Source of the DNA: Eleusine coracana subsp. coracana
Taxonomy: Eukaryota; Streptophyta; Magnoliopsida; Poales; Poaceae
Direction: 5' to 3'
DNA length: 64,000 nt
Assembly: GCA_032690845.1 (NCBI GenBank)
Contig: CM064421.1
Span: 44,444,963-44,508,962, forward strand
Shown here: in pieces, positions 1 through 11,004 of the stretch
Layout: the number at the start of each line of letters is the position of its first letter
How positions within the stretch are numbered: the first letter of the stretch is position 1
Translations under genes and position numbers: made by a program
The notes under the pieces: generated by a model
Seen by the model: the letters and a program-made list of their open reading frames with translations, nothing else
Databases searched by the model: none
What the model was told of the DNA's origin: nothing

Positions 1-137
1 CTAATTAGTCTTAATAGATTCATCTCATCATTTAGTAGGTGGATTATATTATTATTCTATATTTAGTACTTCTAATTAGTATCTCAATATTTGATGAGAC
101 GAGTCTAAAAGTTAATGGATAGAAAATAAACACACCC
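1..137. mobile_element. 3' part of a Tourist-like MITE
   Basis: AT-rich sequence ending in AAATAAACACACCC and followed by TTA, the target trinucleotide usual for PIF/Harbinger (Tourist) elements. The body closely resembles the right half of the element at 17123-17468 (shared stretches around 'atttagtact' and 'ctaattag'). The left end lies outside the window, so the element is partial. Family assignment rests on similarity between the two copies and the end sequence. Confidence 0.6.
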
Positions 138-960
138 TTATTATTCTTCTCTCTAAAGTTGCATGATTCTACCACAGTTCAATCTATTGTGCTATCGATA
201 TTTTAATAACTCTAAAGAATATGTCATAGATGAATGAGAAAAATAATAAAAACAATCTGAGAACATTTGTCTTTTTACATTTGAAACTAATAATCTATAA
301 ACTAATAATCTAGGTATACGAACTACCTCATTCAAATTATATAATCCATATCATATAATCTAGCACTATAATTTAGATTATATAATTTAGCAGGAAACAA
401 ACAACACCTAAGCCTAAAGAGTTAGAGACAATGTTTCACGGATTGAGTAAGTGTAGTTTGATATATAGATAACCGAAAATAGCAATGGGTCTAAATCCGT
501 CGGGTTTATCTCCTCAAATCCATACCTATAAGTTAAGATAACTCTCGTTGGATACTTCATTAACACTCATGAGTGTAGATTGTGTCTTGTAAATTAGTTT
601 TTAGCTGTGTAATTAATATTTAGTTTATATTTAATACTTCTAATTTATAATCAAATATCTGATGAGACAAAGTTAAATAATTTTTACAGCGAAGAAGAAG
701 TGACTTTTATATACCCCTTTCCACTTTTAAACAAATCAGAAAAAACTTGGGAGAGATATCAAAGAGGCGAGCGCTGCCTGTGCGCGGCTGCGCGGCGCCC
801 CTGCGCTACGGAGAGGGACGTGAGCCCTACGAAACCACTAATGATCTATCCACGTACGTGTCGGACGACGATTCCTATGGCTGAAATCCAACGGTGCAGA
901 TCATCTCACATCGACGGCTTTCGGGTTTCGGCGGCCCGGACGAAACCTAGCTTCACCGCT
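138..960. other. eEF1A upstream region with MITE relics
   Basis: No gene recognised. Two further AT-rich stretches (about 290-412 and 550-690) look like decayed ends of the same Tourist-like families seen at 1-137 and 16991-17689: the first ends in AAACAAACAACACC, the second repeats the 'taatacttctaatt' and 'gatgagac' blocks. From about 770 the sequence turns GC-rich and becomes the promoter of the downstream gene. Confidence 0.5.
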
Positions 961-967
961 GCCTGCC

Positions 968-1001
968 TATATAAAGCACCACTCTGATGGGCCAAAACCC
1001 T
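968..1001 (+). promoter_or_regulatory. eEF1A core promoter: TATA box and telo-box
   Basis: TATATAAA at 968-975 is followed by TGGGCC (988-993) and AAACCCT (995-1001). The last two match the site II-like and telo-box motifs typical of plant translation-machinery genes. The transcription start is inferred about 25-35 bases after the TATA box, near 1000, just before a CT-rich leader. Confidence 0.6.
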
Positions 1002-1053
1002 CACCCCATTCTCCCCGCCACCGCCGCCGATCGAGTCCCTCTCCTCCTTCGAG

Positions 1054-2052
1054 GTAAGCCTCCAGATCCACGGCCTTCTCTCGCATATTTTTTGCTTTTA
1101 GCTTCGAGGATGTGGAATTGATTGTTGTTTAGAAGTACATGCTTGCGAGTATAGATATTTCCTCGGTAGATCTGCATCATCTTCGTTCAATTCGGTTCAG
1201 AATATGAGAATAGTATCTTTTCTCGGCATGATCTCTTTTCTGTAGTATGGACTCGTCCAAACTAAGATGGTTACACGGTCTATTGTACAGATTAGCTTGG
1301 TTCTCTGGTACGATTTCGTCGTAGATCTGTAGCTTGACAAAAGAGTCCGGTTCTATATGTCCATCTGCCTCGTTCATGTTTACATTTTGTTCACACTTCG
1401 GGTAGATGTCTAGGTTCTACTTTCATTATTTGTTTGCAACTGTGTGTCGAGCCTCATGGTCGTAATATAGTTGCTACTTTGATTTGCTTAAGTATTCCCT
1501 ATCCTTTTTATCTGATGTAGTAGTTTGAGCTTTATGCTCATCTGATGGGGGGATGTTACATATGTCGGTAGAACCAATTATAATCGTATCCGTCTTGCTG
1601 TGCCACCTAAACAAGGTCTAACGGCTTTGATTTGTCTCCTGGAAGTATTTTGGTAACCCAAGTCACAGAAACTTTTCTAATGTAGCGAGCGTAGTTCAAT
1701 GGTAAAACATCTCCTTGTCCAGGAGAAGATAAGGGTTCGATGCCCGCCTCTCGTAACACACAAGTTTTTGTTGTCTACATGCTGGTTAGCTTGCTGTTGG
1801 ATGCACGCCCTGTGCTTGCATCAATCGTTGAGTTAATGTCCAGATTTCATTGCTGTACATGTGGTATTCCATAATTTTTCAGATATTATGGTTAGTCTAG
1901 TTATTGTGAGGTTGCTTATCTTCACTGCACGCAAAAGCTCTAGTTGTTAAACCTGAGAACCTTGATTTGTTCATCTCTTACTGTTGTAAGATACTTTCCT
2001 TCTGTGACTACATTTTGTTCTTTTACTTATTGCCGTTCTCTTTGTGTTGCAG
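1054..2052 (+). other. Leader (5' UTR) intron of eEF1A
   Basis: The donor GAG|GTAAGC follows a CT-rich leader, and the acceptor TTGTGTTGCAG lies 19 bases before the ATG. A long first intron in the 5' UTR is characteristic of plant eEF1A genes and often boosts expression. It is T-rich, as expected for a plant intron, and contains the tRNA-like sequence at 1685-1755. Confidence 0.75.
1685..1755 (+). tRNA. tRNA-like sequence, probable plastid tRNA-Gly derivative
   Basis: A 71-nt stretch can fold as a cloverleaf. The acceptor GCGAGCG pairs with CTCTCGT with one mismatch and a G-U. The D-arm region is TAGTTCAATGGTAAAACA and the anticodon stem is TCTCC/GGAGA. The T-arm has GGGTTCGAT, a B-box-like sequence. 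The anticodon loop reads TTGTCCA (GTC), whereas plastid tRNA-Gly(GCC), as I remember it, has TTGCCAA with an otherwise similar sequence. The simplest reading is a diverged nuclear copy of plastid trnG lying in an intron. Whether it is transcribed or functional is unknown. Confidence 0.5.
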
Positions 2053-2071
2053 CTCATAACCTACCGCAGCC

Positions 2072-3774
2072 ATGGGCAAGGAGAAGAGTCACATTAACAT
2101 CGTGGTCATTGGACATGTCGACTCAGGCAAGTCCACCACCACTGGCCACCTGATCTACAAGCTTGGAGGAATTGACAAGCGTGTGATCGAAAGGTTCGAG
2201 AAAGAAGCTGCAGAAATGAACAAGAGGTCTTTCAAGTATGCCTGGGTTCTTGACAAGCTCAAGGCTGAGCGTGAGAGAGGTATTACCATTGATATTGCTC
2301 TGTGGAAGTTTGAGACCACCAAGTACTACTGCACAGTTATTGATGCCCCTGGACACCGCGACTTCATCAAGAACATGATTACTGGTACCTCCCAGGCTGA
2401 CTGTGCTGTTCTTATCATTGACTCCACCACTGGTGGTTTTGAGGCTGGTATCTCCAAGGATGGCCAGACCCGTGAGCATGCTCTTCTTGCTTTCACTCTT
2501 GGAGTGAAGCAGATGATCTGCTGCTGCAACAAGGTACTTTCATAGCTCTCTGTACACGTTTTTAGTATCCAGCCATGTGTCAAAAGATGTGGCATATGAC
2601 AATGAGATTTTTGCAGCCAAGTAAAAGCTATGTTTTGTCCTTTCTTGATGAGCCTATAATTACATAATTTCTTTTGTTTCTGCATAATTTTAGCTTAGGG
2701 TAGCTGTTGCATTAATGCTCGTCCTTTCGGATTTTGTATTAATTTGTGTTACTGCTGCTGCATGATGCCATATTTGTTTACACTGGATTTTGTATTAATA
2801 CTCTTCCCGCATTTTGCTCTGTAATGTGTATTTTGCTTGTTTCATTATCATTTTGTACCTTAAGCTGACTTAAAATCTCTGCAATCTTATAGATGGATGC
2901 CACCACTCCCAAGTACTCAAAGGCCCGTTATGATGAGATTGTGAAGGAAGTCTCTTCATACCTCAAGAAGGTTGGCTACAACCCTGACAAGATCCCCTTC
3001 GTTCCCATCTCTGGGTTCGAGGGTGACAACATGATTGAGAGATCCACCAACCTTGACTGGTACAAGGGCCCCACCCTGCTGGAGGCTCTTGACCAGATCA
3101 ATGAGCCGAAGAGGCCCTCAGACAAGCCCCTGCGTGTTCCCCTTCAGGACGTGTACAAGATTGGTGGTATTGGAACTGTGCCTGTGGGCCGTGTGGAGAC
3201 TGGTGTCCTCAAGCCTGGTATGGTTGTTACCTTTGGTCCCACTGGACTGACCACTGAGGTCAAGTCTGTGGAGATGCACCACGAGGCTCTCCTGGAGGCC
3301 CTCCCTGGTGACAATGTTGGGTTCAACGTGAAGAATGTTGCTGTGAAGGATCTGAAGCGTGGGTATGTGGCTTCCAACTCCAAAGATGACCCTGCCAAGG
3401 AGGCTGCCAGCTTCACCTCCCAGGTCATCATCATGAACCACCCTGGCCAGATCGGCAACGGCTATGCCCCAGTGCTGGACTGCCACACCTCCCACATCGC
3501 TGTGAAGTTTGCGGAGCTTCTGACCAAGATTGACAGACGATCTGGTAAGGAGCTCGAGAAGGAGCCCAAGTTCCTGAAGAACGGTGATGCTGGTATGGTG
3601 AAGATGATTCCCACCAAGCCCATGGTTGTGGAGACCTTCTCCCAGTACCCTCCTCTCGGTCGTTTTGCTGTCCGTGACATGAGGCAAACGGTTGCTGTTG
3701 GTGTCATCAAGAGCGTGGAGAAGAAGGACCCTACCGGTGCCAAGGTTACCAAGGCTGCTGCTAAAAAGAAATGA
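2072..3774 (+). CDS. EF1A: Elongation factor 1-alpha (eEF1A)
   Basis: Delivers aminoacyl-tRNA to the ribosome as a GTPase in the cytosol. CDS exons are 2072-2533 and 2893-3774, giving 447 residues, the normal plant length, with no lesions. The P-loop GHVDSGKST is at residues 14-22, DAPGH near 91-95 (G3), and NKMD is split by the intron between Lys154 and Met155. Domains II and III follow (GRVETGVLKPG, then the conserved C-terminal half), ending in the Lys-rich AAAKKK tail. The intron (2534-2892) is flanked by AAG|GTACTT and TTATAG|ATG. The start is the first ATG after the leader-intron acceptor, in the expected context for MGKEK. Its promoter and leader intron are annotated separately. The identification is secure; which family member this is cannot be told from sequence alone. 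Confidence 0.97.
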
Positions 3775-4956
3775 AGCGTTTGATGGAAAGTCTACTGTTA
3801 TCTAGGGGTTTTAGTTCCTGTTGGAAATTTTGTCTTATGGGATGCTATGCACCTTATTTGTATCGTCTTTAAAGTGCTGTCATGGTGTCGGGTGTCTGGA
3901 GACTTAATTGTGGTGGATGTCTAGACTTAATTGTGGTTTATCATCTGTCGTATTCCAGAGTCTTAAATTCTAAGCCTTTTGTCATTTGCTTTTGTTGATT
4001 GGCGGTGTCTCCTATTCTTCAGATCGATAGCGTTTGATTGTGCTGTTTTTATCTAATTTGGAAGTTCCCCAGGGTGCTTTCTTTCATGTCTCGCTGATCA
4101 TTGGCATCATTTATATTTTCTTTATCATATTCTCACTGATTAGAGGTATGTGTTTGTTATCTCTTGTCAGCATGACTCAGTATTGTGATTCTGGGAAACT
4201 ACACGACTCAAGCTGACCTATTTCGCCAAATATCAATGAACCGCCTTTCTCTCTATTTCAAAGGAGCTAGGAGCACCTTCTAGTTGTTGAGTACTTGAGT
4301 TTCAGAGTTGCTGATCTCTGAATCTGCAATGGGCAGAAAGCTTTACCCTTTTCTTATTCACTTTCTAGTTCATTTAGGAGTATCAATTTTAAGATTACCT
4401 CGTTCCTTTGAGCTTTCTCCTATGCAGCAGGAATCAGAAGACGACATGCCATACCTGTGTTGCGGTTTCCACATATTTTGTGCACATTTCTGTACGTGCA
4501 TTTAATTACAAGGTCTTTCATATTTTGTTTAGTTTAATGTGTTTTATTACTGTCTAAATGAAAGCTAGTAAGACACTTTTCCTATGATAGTATCAGTAAA
4601 AAATGTACTGTGTCAAAACCGTCTGCTCAAAGTAGCATCAGAGCTCAAAGTCCTGTCTAAATATGAAACTCTGCTAGCTTAAAAATCATGTGTATTCCTC
4701 AAACAAAAGACTAGGACATTTGGGGACAGTGGTAGCATTCGATTTATAGAATTATGGCTTAGTTTAACTTGTGAAAAGAATTGGTTTGTGTCCTTTTGAC
4801 AGCTAATCTTTTGTTATATTTTTTTGCAATATTTAGAAAATGTACAATCAATATTTTCAATATGCAGTTTTATTCAAATTAGTAGCAAAAAGATGTGTTC
4901 AATGTAAATAGGGCAAGCTCCAATTTCTGAAAACCAGTTCACCTCTCAAGCATATA
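3775..4956. other. 3' region of eEF1A and intergenic DNA
   Basis: Begins with the 3' UTR (T/G-rich, probably to about 4000-4050), followed by AT-rich sequence with only short ORFs lacking recognisable domains. I see no gene here. Confidence 0.5.
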
Positions 4957-5368
4957 CTCCCTTCATATTAGAAAAACAATTCATTTAAGACATGATTTAG
5001 GATACCAAGGAGTGAGTTATTAGGTTATATTTTTCCTGTCTATCCCTATTAAATAGAATCTTTGGTCCCCATTACTCAAAATTGTTTCTTTGTCCAACTG
5101 GTTAGTTGGCTTCATTATAAGTCACGAGGTTTTGAGTTCGAGTCTCCAAGCTGTCATTATTTTTTGCGCTGGCCGCTGATTAGCTGAGAAATTATTGCGT
5201 GCAGCGTGCGTGGGCATTGGTAGCGCTGGAGCTTGCCTTGGTAATCAGCGGTAGTTAATCCTAGTAGGAGTAAAACAGTCCACAGTTGAGAAAAATAATC
5301 AAAACGAATTGATTTGTGACCTTCTGGTTATAAGGCTAAAACGAATTGAATTATTAATATGGAGGGAG
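4957..5368. mobile_element. Stowaway MITE carrying a tRNA-related insert
   Basis: Terminal inverted repeats CTCCCTTCATATTA and TAATATGGAGGGAG are flanked by TA at both ends (4955-4956 and 5369-5370), the signature of Tc1/Mariner-type Stowaway elements. At 412 bp it is longer than usual. The middle (about 5090-5290) holds an A-box-like TGGTTAGTTGG and a B-box-like GAGTTCGAGTC, suggesting a tRNA-derived SINE landed inside it. The limits of that insert are not resolved. Confidence 0.7.
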
Positions 5369-5594
5369 TATGTACATTTAATGGATATTATTATCTAATT
5401 TATCCCTACTATGTGTAGATTCTTAGTCAAGTAAAGGAGGCAAAGGTTCATATTCCAAGAAACTTCCGCGTCGCATTGTGTACTGCCGGAATGGTTAAGA
5501 AGCACTACAAAAATTTACCTTATTTGCAAGTAAGAAATGTGAAGCTTAAGGGTTAGCTCTATCTATTTGGTAATACTAGTATAATTAAATTTTA

Positions 5595-5936
5595 CTCCCT
5601 CTGTTTTAATTTACTTGTCTTTTTTGAAAGGAATACCCCAGGGCAGAACCCTGAGGTAGGTGCAACACCCAGGGTTCGAACCCTAGGCGGGAGCACTCCA
5701 GCCAGTGGCCTTTGCCACTACGCTGTGAGCCCCTTTGCGTTTCAATTTACTTGTCATCCTAGCCTTCTTCTATTTTTCCAATTTACTTGTCATCCTCGCA
5801 TTCCAATACATCTTTTTACTTTTCTAATACATATTTATCTCTATCTCTCTTTCTCGTTTTTAGTGCATCCAACTTTTTCACTCTCTTAATCTCTGTTCAC
5901 AACTCTAAAACGACAAGTAAAAAGATACGAAGGAAG
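5595..5936. mobile_element. Stowaway MITE
   Basis: The ends are CTCCCTCTGTTTTAATTTAC and a matching inverted end finishing in ACGAAGGAAG, flanked by TA (5593-5594 and 5937-5938). The inner repeat ACTTGTC/GACAAGTAA continues the palindrome. The body is interrupted by the SINE-like segment at about 5622-5732, and the sequence AATTTACTTGTCATCCT recurs nearby, so the element is rearranged. Confidence 0.7.
5622..5732 (-). mobile_element. tRNA-derived SINE-like insert
   Basis: Read on the minus strand it begins GGCTCACAGCGTAGTGGCAA and contains GGGTTCGAACCCTGGG, a perfect RNA polymerase III B box, followed by TGTTGCACC. This is the organisation of a tRNA-related SINE head. It lies inside the Stowaway at 5595-5936. 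Exact termini and target duplications are not resolved. Confidence 0.55.
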
Positions 5937-5938
5937 TA

Positions 5939-7015
5939 CATAACAGCACTACTCTTACAGGATAAGAATCCACGACTGTGGGTACTGAGTGTGGCAACCA
6001 AACACTAGCTAAGGAAATTGTGGCATGACTAATGTTTGACATGGTAATTTGTGTATGTGTGTGTGGTCTTGCCTCTATCGATCGCTATATTCATGTTGTT
6101 TTGATCATGGATGCTTTGAGTTTGATATGCAGTTCATCATTCTGTTGTTTGGTGGGAACCCTTGTTATTTTGATATTTGTTGGCCCCACCATGATCCGTG
6201 TACTTGATTGTTACATACATATTTTCATCTCGCAGAAACATCAACAACTTACCTTGCTAAAGCACTTTGTTCTTCAATAAATTACTATAAACCATGTAAA
6301 GATTACCAAGAATTCATTTCTCACATTTGTTTTTGGTTAAGGGGAAGCATCCCCATCTGAATTTCACAAGGTTAAATAAATATAATTGCTTATCATGACA
6401 TAACATTTAAAACAACATACTGTTTAGGCAGAGGTCAGAGAGACATTTTCATAGCACACAAAACGTCACAGACAACAAAGAGGCAATAGCATGTCACATA
6501 CTGTGACTGAAGAGCAGAACTAGCTCAACAAAAAAAAAGAACTACCGTGAATGTTGAGTTTCTTGTCAATTTTGCCACCATCAAGCGATCGTCTTTGATG
6601 ACCTTCACCCTACAGTGATATTGAACACAGTTGAGATCAACAGGCAACAGTCACGATTTGCAACGCCTTACAAACCCTTTCAGATCCAAATATGTACTCA
6701 ACGCCCTTTGAGGAGGACAGTGGATAATCAGAAAGTTAACAAGATCCATTATGTGACAATAATTCTGCAATTAGAATAAACAAGATGGCGTGTTGTTGCA
6801 CATGGACCATGGGTGAAGGTTATCACTGTTGAGCTCTTCTATATGGCTTATAAATCTCACGAAATGATTTGGTTCGCAGGTCAATTTTTAGCAGGAAAAC
6901 TCAAAAGATGCAAGTATTTGCAACTGGCGTATACCAGGATGTACAAGGTTCCCTACATAAAAAAGTTCTACTTGGAGTTCCCCACTTACCTATGAGCATG
7001 TGCTTGCCAAAAACA
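5939..7015. other. Intergenic DNA between convergent genes
   Basis: AT-rich DNA between the eEF1A side and the 3' end of the minus-strand thioredoxin-domain gene. The part from about 6590 probably includes that gene's 3' UTR. No ORF shows a recognisable domain. Confidence 0.4.
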
Positions 7016-9873
7016 CTACAGCTCTGCCTCAACTAGCTTCGCCTCCGCTGCTTTCTCAGCTTCATTCAGTACAAAATTCTTCAGTGACTCCACATCCCTA
7101 GGTCCTGCAGTGGCATAGAGGACATGGCATGTTGGAAGTTAATACATAATATTGGAAGGAAAAAAAGAGAGTAGTTACAGAAACAACAACAAAGCCTTTT
7201 AGTCCCACAAGATCCAAAGCACATGGACAAACAATAAAGAAAAAAGGAAGAAAGAAAGAAAGAAAAGAGGGGCCAAAAGGCAATAAAGACCAAACAAAAA
7301 AAGGGTAAAACAGAGGGCAACCGAAAATCAAGGTTCTGATACGTGAATTGCTACCTTCCATGCTCTCCAATCCAGTAACGGAGCCAGGAAGTTTGCCCTG
7401 GGTAAGGCACGAGTGTGGCAGAGTAATGTATGATACGTAATATAATCCCACAAAGAGTTCATCTTCACTGCAATTTATAAATTTTGGGTAGTCCTAGGCC
7501 TACCGTGCTCCTATGTATGGCTACTACCTATGGCTATCTCTTTAATGATATTCCAATCCTTCATATCTCTCTTCATGAACTCCTCTCATGTCAAATGGAA
7601 AGATACAAAAGACCACTATAAACTGCAAACACACCATATATTTACGAGTGAGAGATGTCTTCTGTCCCGAAGAACCCTCTTCCCTCCCTCCTTAGTAAAA
7701 GTGAAACTAGATAGGGTAGAAAATAAGGCCTACCGTGGAACTAGTCATAAAAAAAGCAACCTATATCGACCGTAAAGAGAGTTAGGGTGAAGTGAACTAT
7801 TAGATCCCTGGCTTACCATTAGAAAGAAAGCTTAGCCTTAGACGTCAATATGTTAAGCATATAGGAAGCCTTCTAAGAAAGTAAGAAGTAGACTTCATTC
7901 TGAAACCCCAGAATTAGGCCTGAATAGAATGGGTCCTCAAGATTAGAATCATTTGGCCTAACCTTTAATACTCGTCAGCATCTCAGACAGAGGAAAGCAC
8001 AATCTCTTAAAGGCAGAGCATTGAAAGAGTGAGTAAGAAGCATGAAATCCAGGCTTATCCTTTCTATGACTATGAACCAAGATTTATTCCTAAAAGGAAT
8101 AGGTGAACTCCCTAGAGGAGTATATTCTGTCCCTCAACCATTGTCTTCAGACAACTTTTTCTATTTCATACAAACGACAAAAAAGAACTCAATTTTCCAG
8201 GGAAGGACAGCTTCATATCATCTCTGTCCAGATAGTCTTACAGTAAAAAAAAAAAAAGAGAGAGAGAGAGAGAGACTTTTAACAGGAAACGAAACTGCAT
8301 AGGTCCTATTGTACTATGCTCAAAACAAGTTAGCAAAACTTTAAATCCTTTATGGTGATTGCTCATATCAGAAGCCACACAATAAGTATTTAATAGGTAA
8401 TGACAATGCAATGACAACTGGAAAGTCGCTAGAAAGGCAGCTTCTGTTGTCCATCTTCAATAACATAGTTCCATAACAGGTGATGGCTCCACGGAGTTCT
8501 CACAAAAAATTAGCACAAATTCACTTATTCGTGAAATATAAAAATCATTTTGTGCCATTCAATTAAAAGGTTCTCTAATAGCACTATCCAGTCCATGATA
8601 ATTAAATTTATCAAACTGTTCATAGAAGTGACCTATTAATCCAAAATGTTCATGTAGGTGGGTGCTTATGTGATACAGAAATGGTTCAAAATTCCAATTC
8701 TGAATAATGTTGTTTCAAGTGCAGTGTTTGTAGATTTTGAGATCATATTCCTACTATAAACATTAGCAATAAATGCTCCACGGATGGGAGCATGGACTGG
8801 AATCTTATGGTCCAAAGATATCAACGGATTTGAAGCAAAACATTAAGGCAGAAACATGGTTTAACTAGGACGTTTTCTGCATAAAAGTAGGGTGAATGAG
8901 TGAAGTAAAACACACCTTTATATTTTGCTACTTCTTCACCTTCATAAAACACTTTGAATGTTGGGTAGGAATGAATATCGACCTTCGAGCATACTGGTTT
9001 GCTGACGCCACAGTCCACTTGCCCTATCTCAATTTCGTCTGCACCTTCCATTACCTTTCCCAGGTCCTCCCAAAGTGTCCCAAGGTTCTTGCTGCAAATG
9101 GCGCATGTTCAAATCCTTCATGATGAAGTCCAAGAGAAGGAAGCATATTTCTACTACATTAGAAGCCAAAATTTATCTAGCTGCTAGAAGTATGCCTTAC
9201 CAGTGTTTACACCAGGGAACGCAGAATTTGACAAACCATACCGTGTCCTTCTCCTTTATCTAAATAAGAGAGAAATTTCTAACAATCAAACCCCCTTGAC
9301 CAAAACACATAGACAAAAATCAAAGAACACGACCGGGATTTGCATCTACAACCACAGTGCGCGCTGTACTTTGTTTGAATAAATGGCTAGTATACGCAGC
9401 CCCTCGATACTGTCATTCTATCGAGAGTAGCAACAACAAAGTACAGATTCAGCTCATATCATCAGGTAAAATAACTGCCAGAGTTATGGTCCCTCAGTTA
9501 AATAACAGCAACCTCGTCCAGGAGAATTCACAGAGCGACGTGGCATACAATTGCTAAAGCGCCATGATTAAGCATGTCCATCTGAACAACACTAGCGCAT
9601 CCCAACAATGAAACACCAGCCGAGTTGCTGGCCGATAGGTCGATCAGCTTAATGCAACAGAATGAGCGTTCTAAGGCTTTCAAACTACTTATCACCGACC
9701 GGAAGGCGAGGAGGGCAGGAGGGTACCTTGTCGGAGAAGGTCTCCTCGGTGAGAGTGATGACCTCGGCGCTGGATCGCACGAAGAGGGAAAAGAGAACGG
9801 CGAGGGAGACCAGCAGGAGGCGGATCGAGAAGCGTCCGCGGCGGCGGGGAGTAGCTGGATCCATGGCCCGCAT
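7016..9873 (-). CDS. PDIL5-1: Protein disulfide isomerase-like, single thioredoxin domain (PDIL5-1 type)
   Basis: A small ER oxidoreductase expected to form or rearrange disulfides in secretory proteins. Four exons on the minus strand: 9727-9873, 9201-9259, 8916-9091 and 7016-7104. All junctions are GT-AG and the phases agree, giving 156 residues. The N-terminus is basic followed by a hydrophobic stretch (RLLLVSLAVLFSLFV), a signal peptide. The thioredoxin core has FVKFCVPWCKHC (active site CKHC, its last Cys codon split by intron 2) and the cis-Pro region HSYPTF. The C-terminal helix is Glu/Lys/Ala-rich and ends VEAEL without KDEL. A start at the second in-frame ATG (9864, MDPATP) would remove three residues. 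Intron 3 is 1.8 kb and repeat-rich. Domain and length match plant PDIL5-1 proteins as I know them. Confidence 0.93.
7105..8915 (-). other. Large intron 3 of the PDIL5-1-like gene
   Basis: 1.8 kb without coding signal. It contains a minus-strand (TTG)n-tailed retroposon fragment (7183 onward), a purine-rich stretch (7235-7275), and a (GA)n tract ending near 8273. The ORFs seen here lack domains and read as intron. Confidence 0.6.
7183..7460 (-). mobile_element. (TTG)n-tailed retroposon fragment
   Basis: On the minus strand the sequence ends GGACTAAAAGGCTTTGTTGTTG, the same 3' end and TTG tail as the copies at 30388, 35572 and 38586. Such (TTG)n tails are seen on grass SINEs and LINEs. The 5' limit is uncertain. 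Confidence 0.4.
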
Positions 9874-9989
9874 GGACAACGGAGCGCGGCGACGGCAAAC
9901 GGCGAGGAAAGGAAAAAAAGGGGAAGGTGAGTGCAGGACTGCAGAAAGGATAGCGATGACTCGACGTTGGTGTTGGGCTGGTCTGGGCC

Positions 9990-11004
9990 GAAGGACCAGC
10001 CCACCACCAGTCTGCGCTTGTGTCGTAAATTTGTTTTTTTTTTGTTTTTTTTTTGTTTTTTTTTTTTTGAAAACGCTTGTGTTGCAATGTTGTGTAGAAG
10101 TAAGACATCTCTACTAGAGCATGTAAATTTGGGTTTTTTAATTAATTTTTGTATAAGTAGGCCAATAAATTTTAAGAGTTCAAATTTGCACTCAATTTTA
10201 ATCAGGACATGTATCAACACTCCTATTCATCATGGGACTCGTGTGTCAAATAAAAAAACTCCTCTGCACGAGATGCTTTGGCGGTGTCGGATGAAGAACG
10301 AGGAGCGTGCACTTGACGAAGAGGACGCGAGGGAGAGGAAGGAGAGGAGGGGGGGGGGGGGGAGGGGGGCTCGAGGGAAGGGGAGAGAAGAGAGGGGAGC
10401 TCGGTAAGGGAGGGGAGGGTGGTCGACAGTGCCACGCCCGTCCTTTCTCAGCGCTCGGGGCCACCCTCAATCAGAATTCACGCCAAGGGTTGTCCTCCAC
10501 GCCCGTCCACTGTCAGCGCCCGACGCCATGCCCGTCCTCTATCGGCGCCTTCCGCATTCAAGGTCGCCTTGCTTGTCGACAGAGTCCTTATTGCCGTCCT
10601 TGGCAACGACAATATTGTGCTCCCTCTCGCACTCCCGCACTTTGATGCAACTCTCAGACCGGAGAAGCCAAATGATGGGTTACCGTATCTTGGTTTGACG
10701 CACTCACGAAAACCGACGACGAGGTGGGTGGCCTGGTGCTATCAGGCGTCATGGGAGAGGAAAAAGAGGAAGGTGTCAGGCGTCTGGGAGAGGAAAAAGA
10801 GGAAGGAGCGATGCGTGAGAGGAGATAGAAAAGTAATAATAGGGTTTCACAAATAGGAGGCTCCTAAACCTAAGAGCTTGAAGATAAATTTTAGAAGTGC
10901 ATGAAAAATAAGAGTGTATTTAAGAGTTCCTAAGTTATTTTTTTATTCTAACTCCTAAAATTTAGAATAGTGACCATGTTTAGAGTCCCACTGAGGATGC
11001 TCAA
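9990..11004. other. Repeat-like GC-rich block, no gene recognised
   Basis: Starts with a T-rich tract (10030-10068), then AT-rich DNA, then a purine-rich and GC-rich core (10290-10830) with a run of 14 G (10349-10362) and a repeated GGGAGAGGAAAAAGAGGAAG-like block near 10750-10806. It ends in AT-rich DNA. The AT-rich flanks around a GC-rich core resemble a non-autonomous transposon, but I could not find matching terminal repeats. All long ORFs here are compositional. Confidence 0.4.

Noticed and set aside
3118..3752. Antisense ORFs of 96-189 codons under eEF1A exon 3
   Set aside because: Shadows of a codon-biased, highly conserved CDS.
9528..10220. 230-codon minus-strand ORF
   Set aside because: Runs through a T-rich/A-rich homopolymer tract and overlaps PDIL5-1 exon 1 in another frame; a shadow of the real exon plus promoter.
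10085..11000. Possible MULE or CACTA element around the GC-rich block
   Set aside because: I looked for matching terminal inverted repeats and 3-, 8- or 9-bp duplications at plausible borders and found none.
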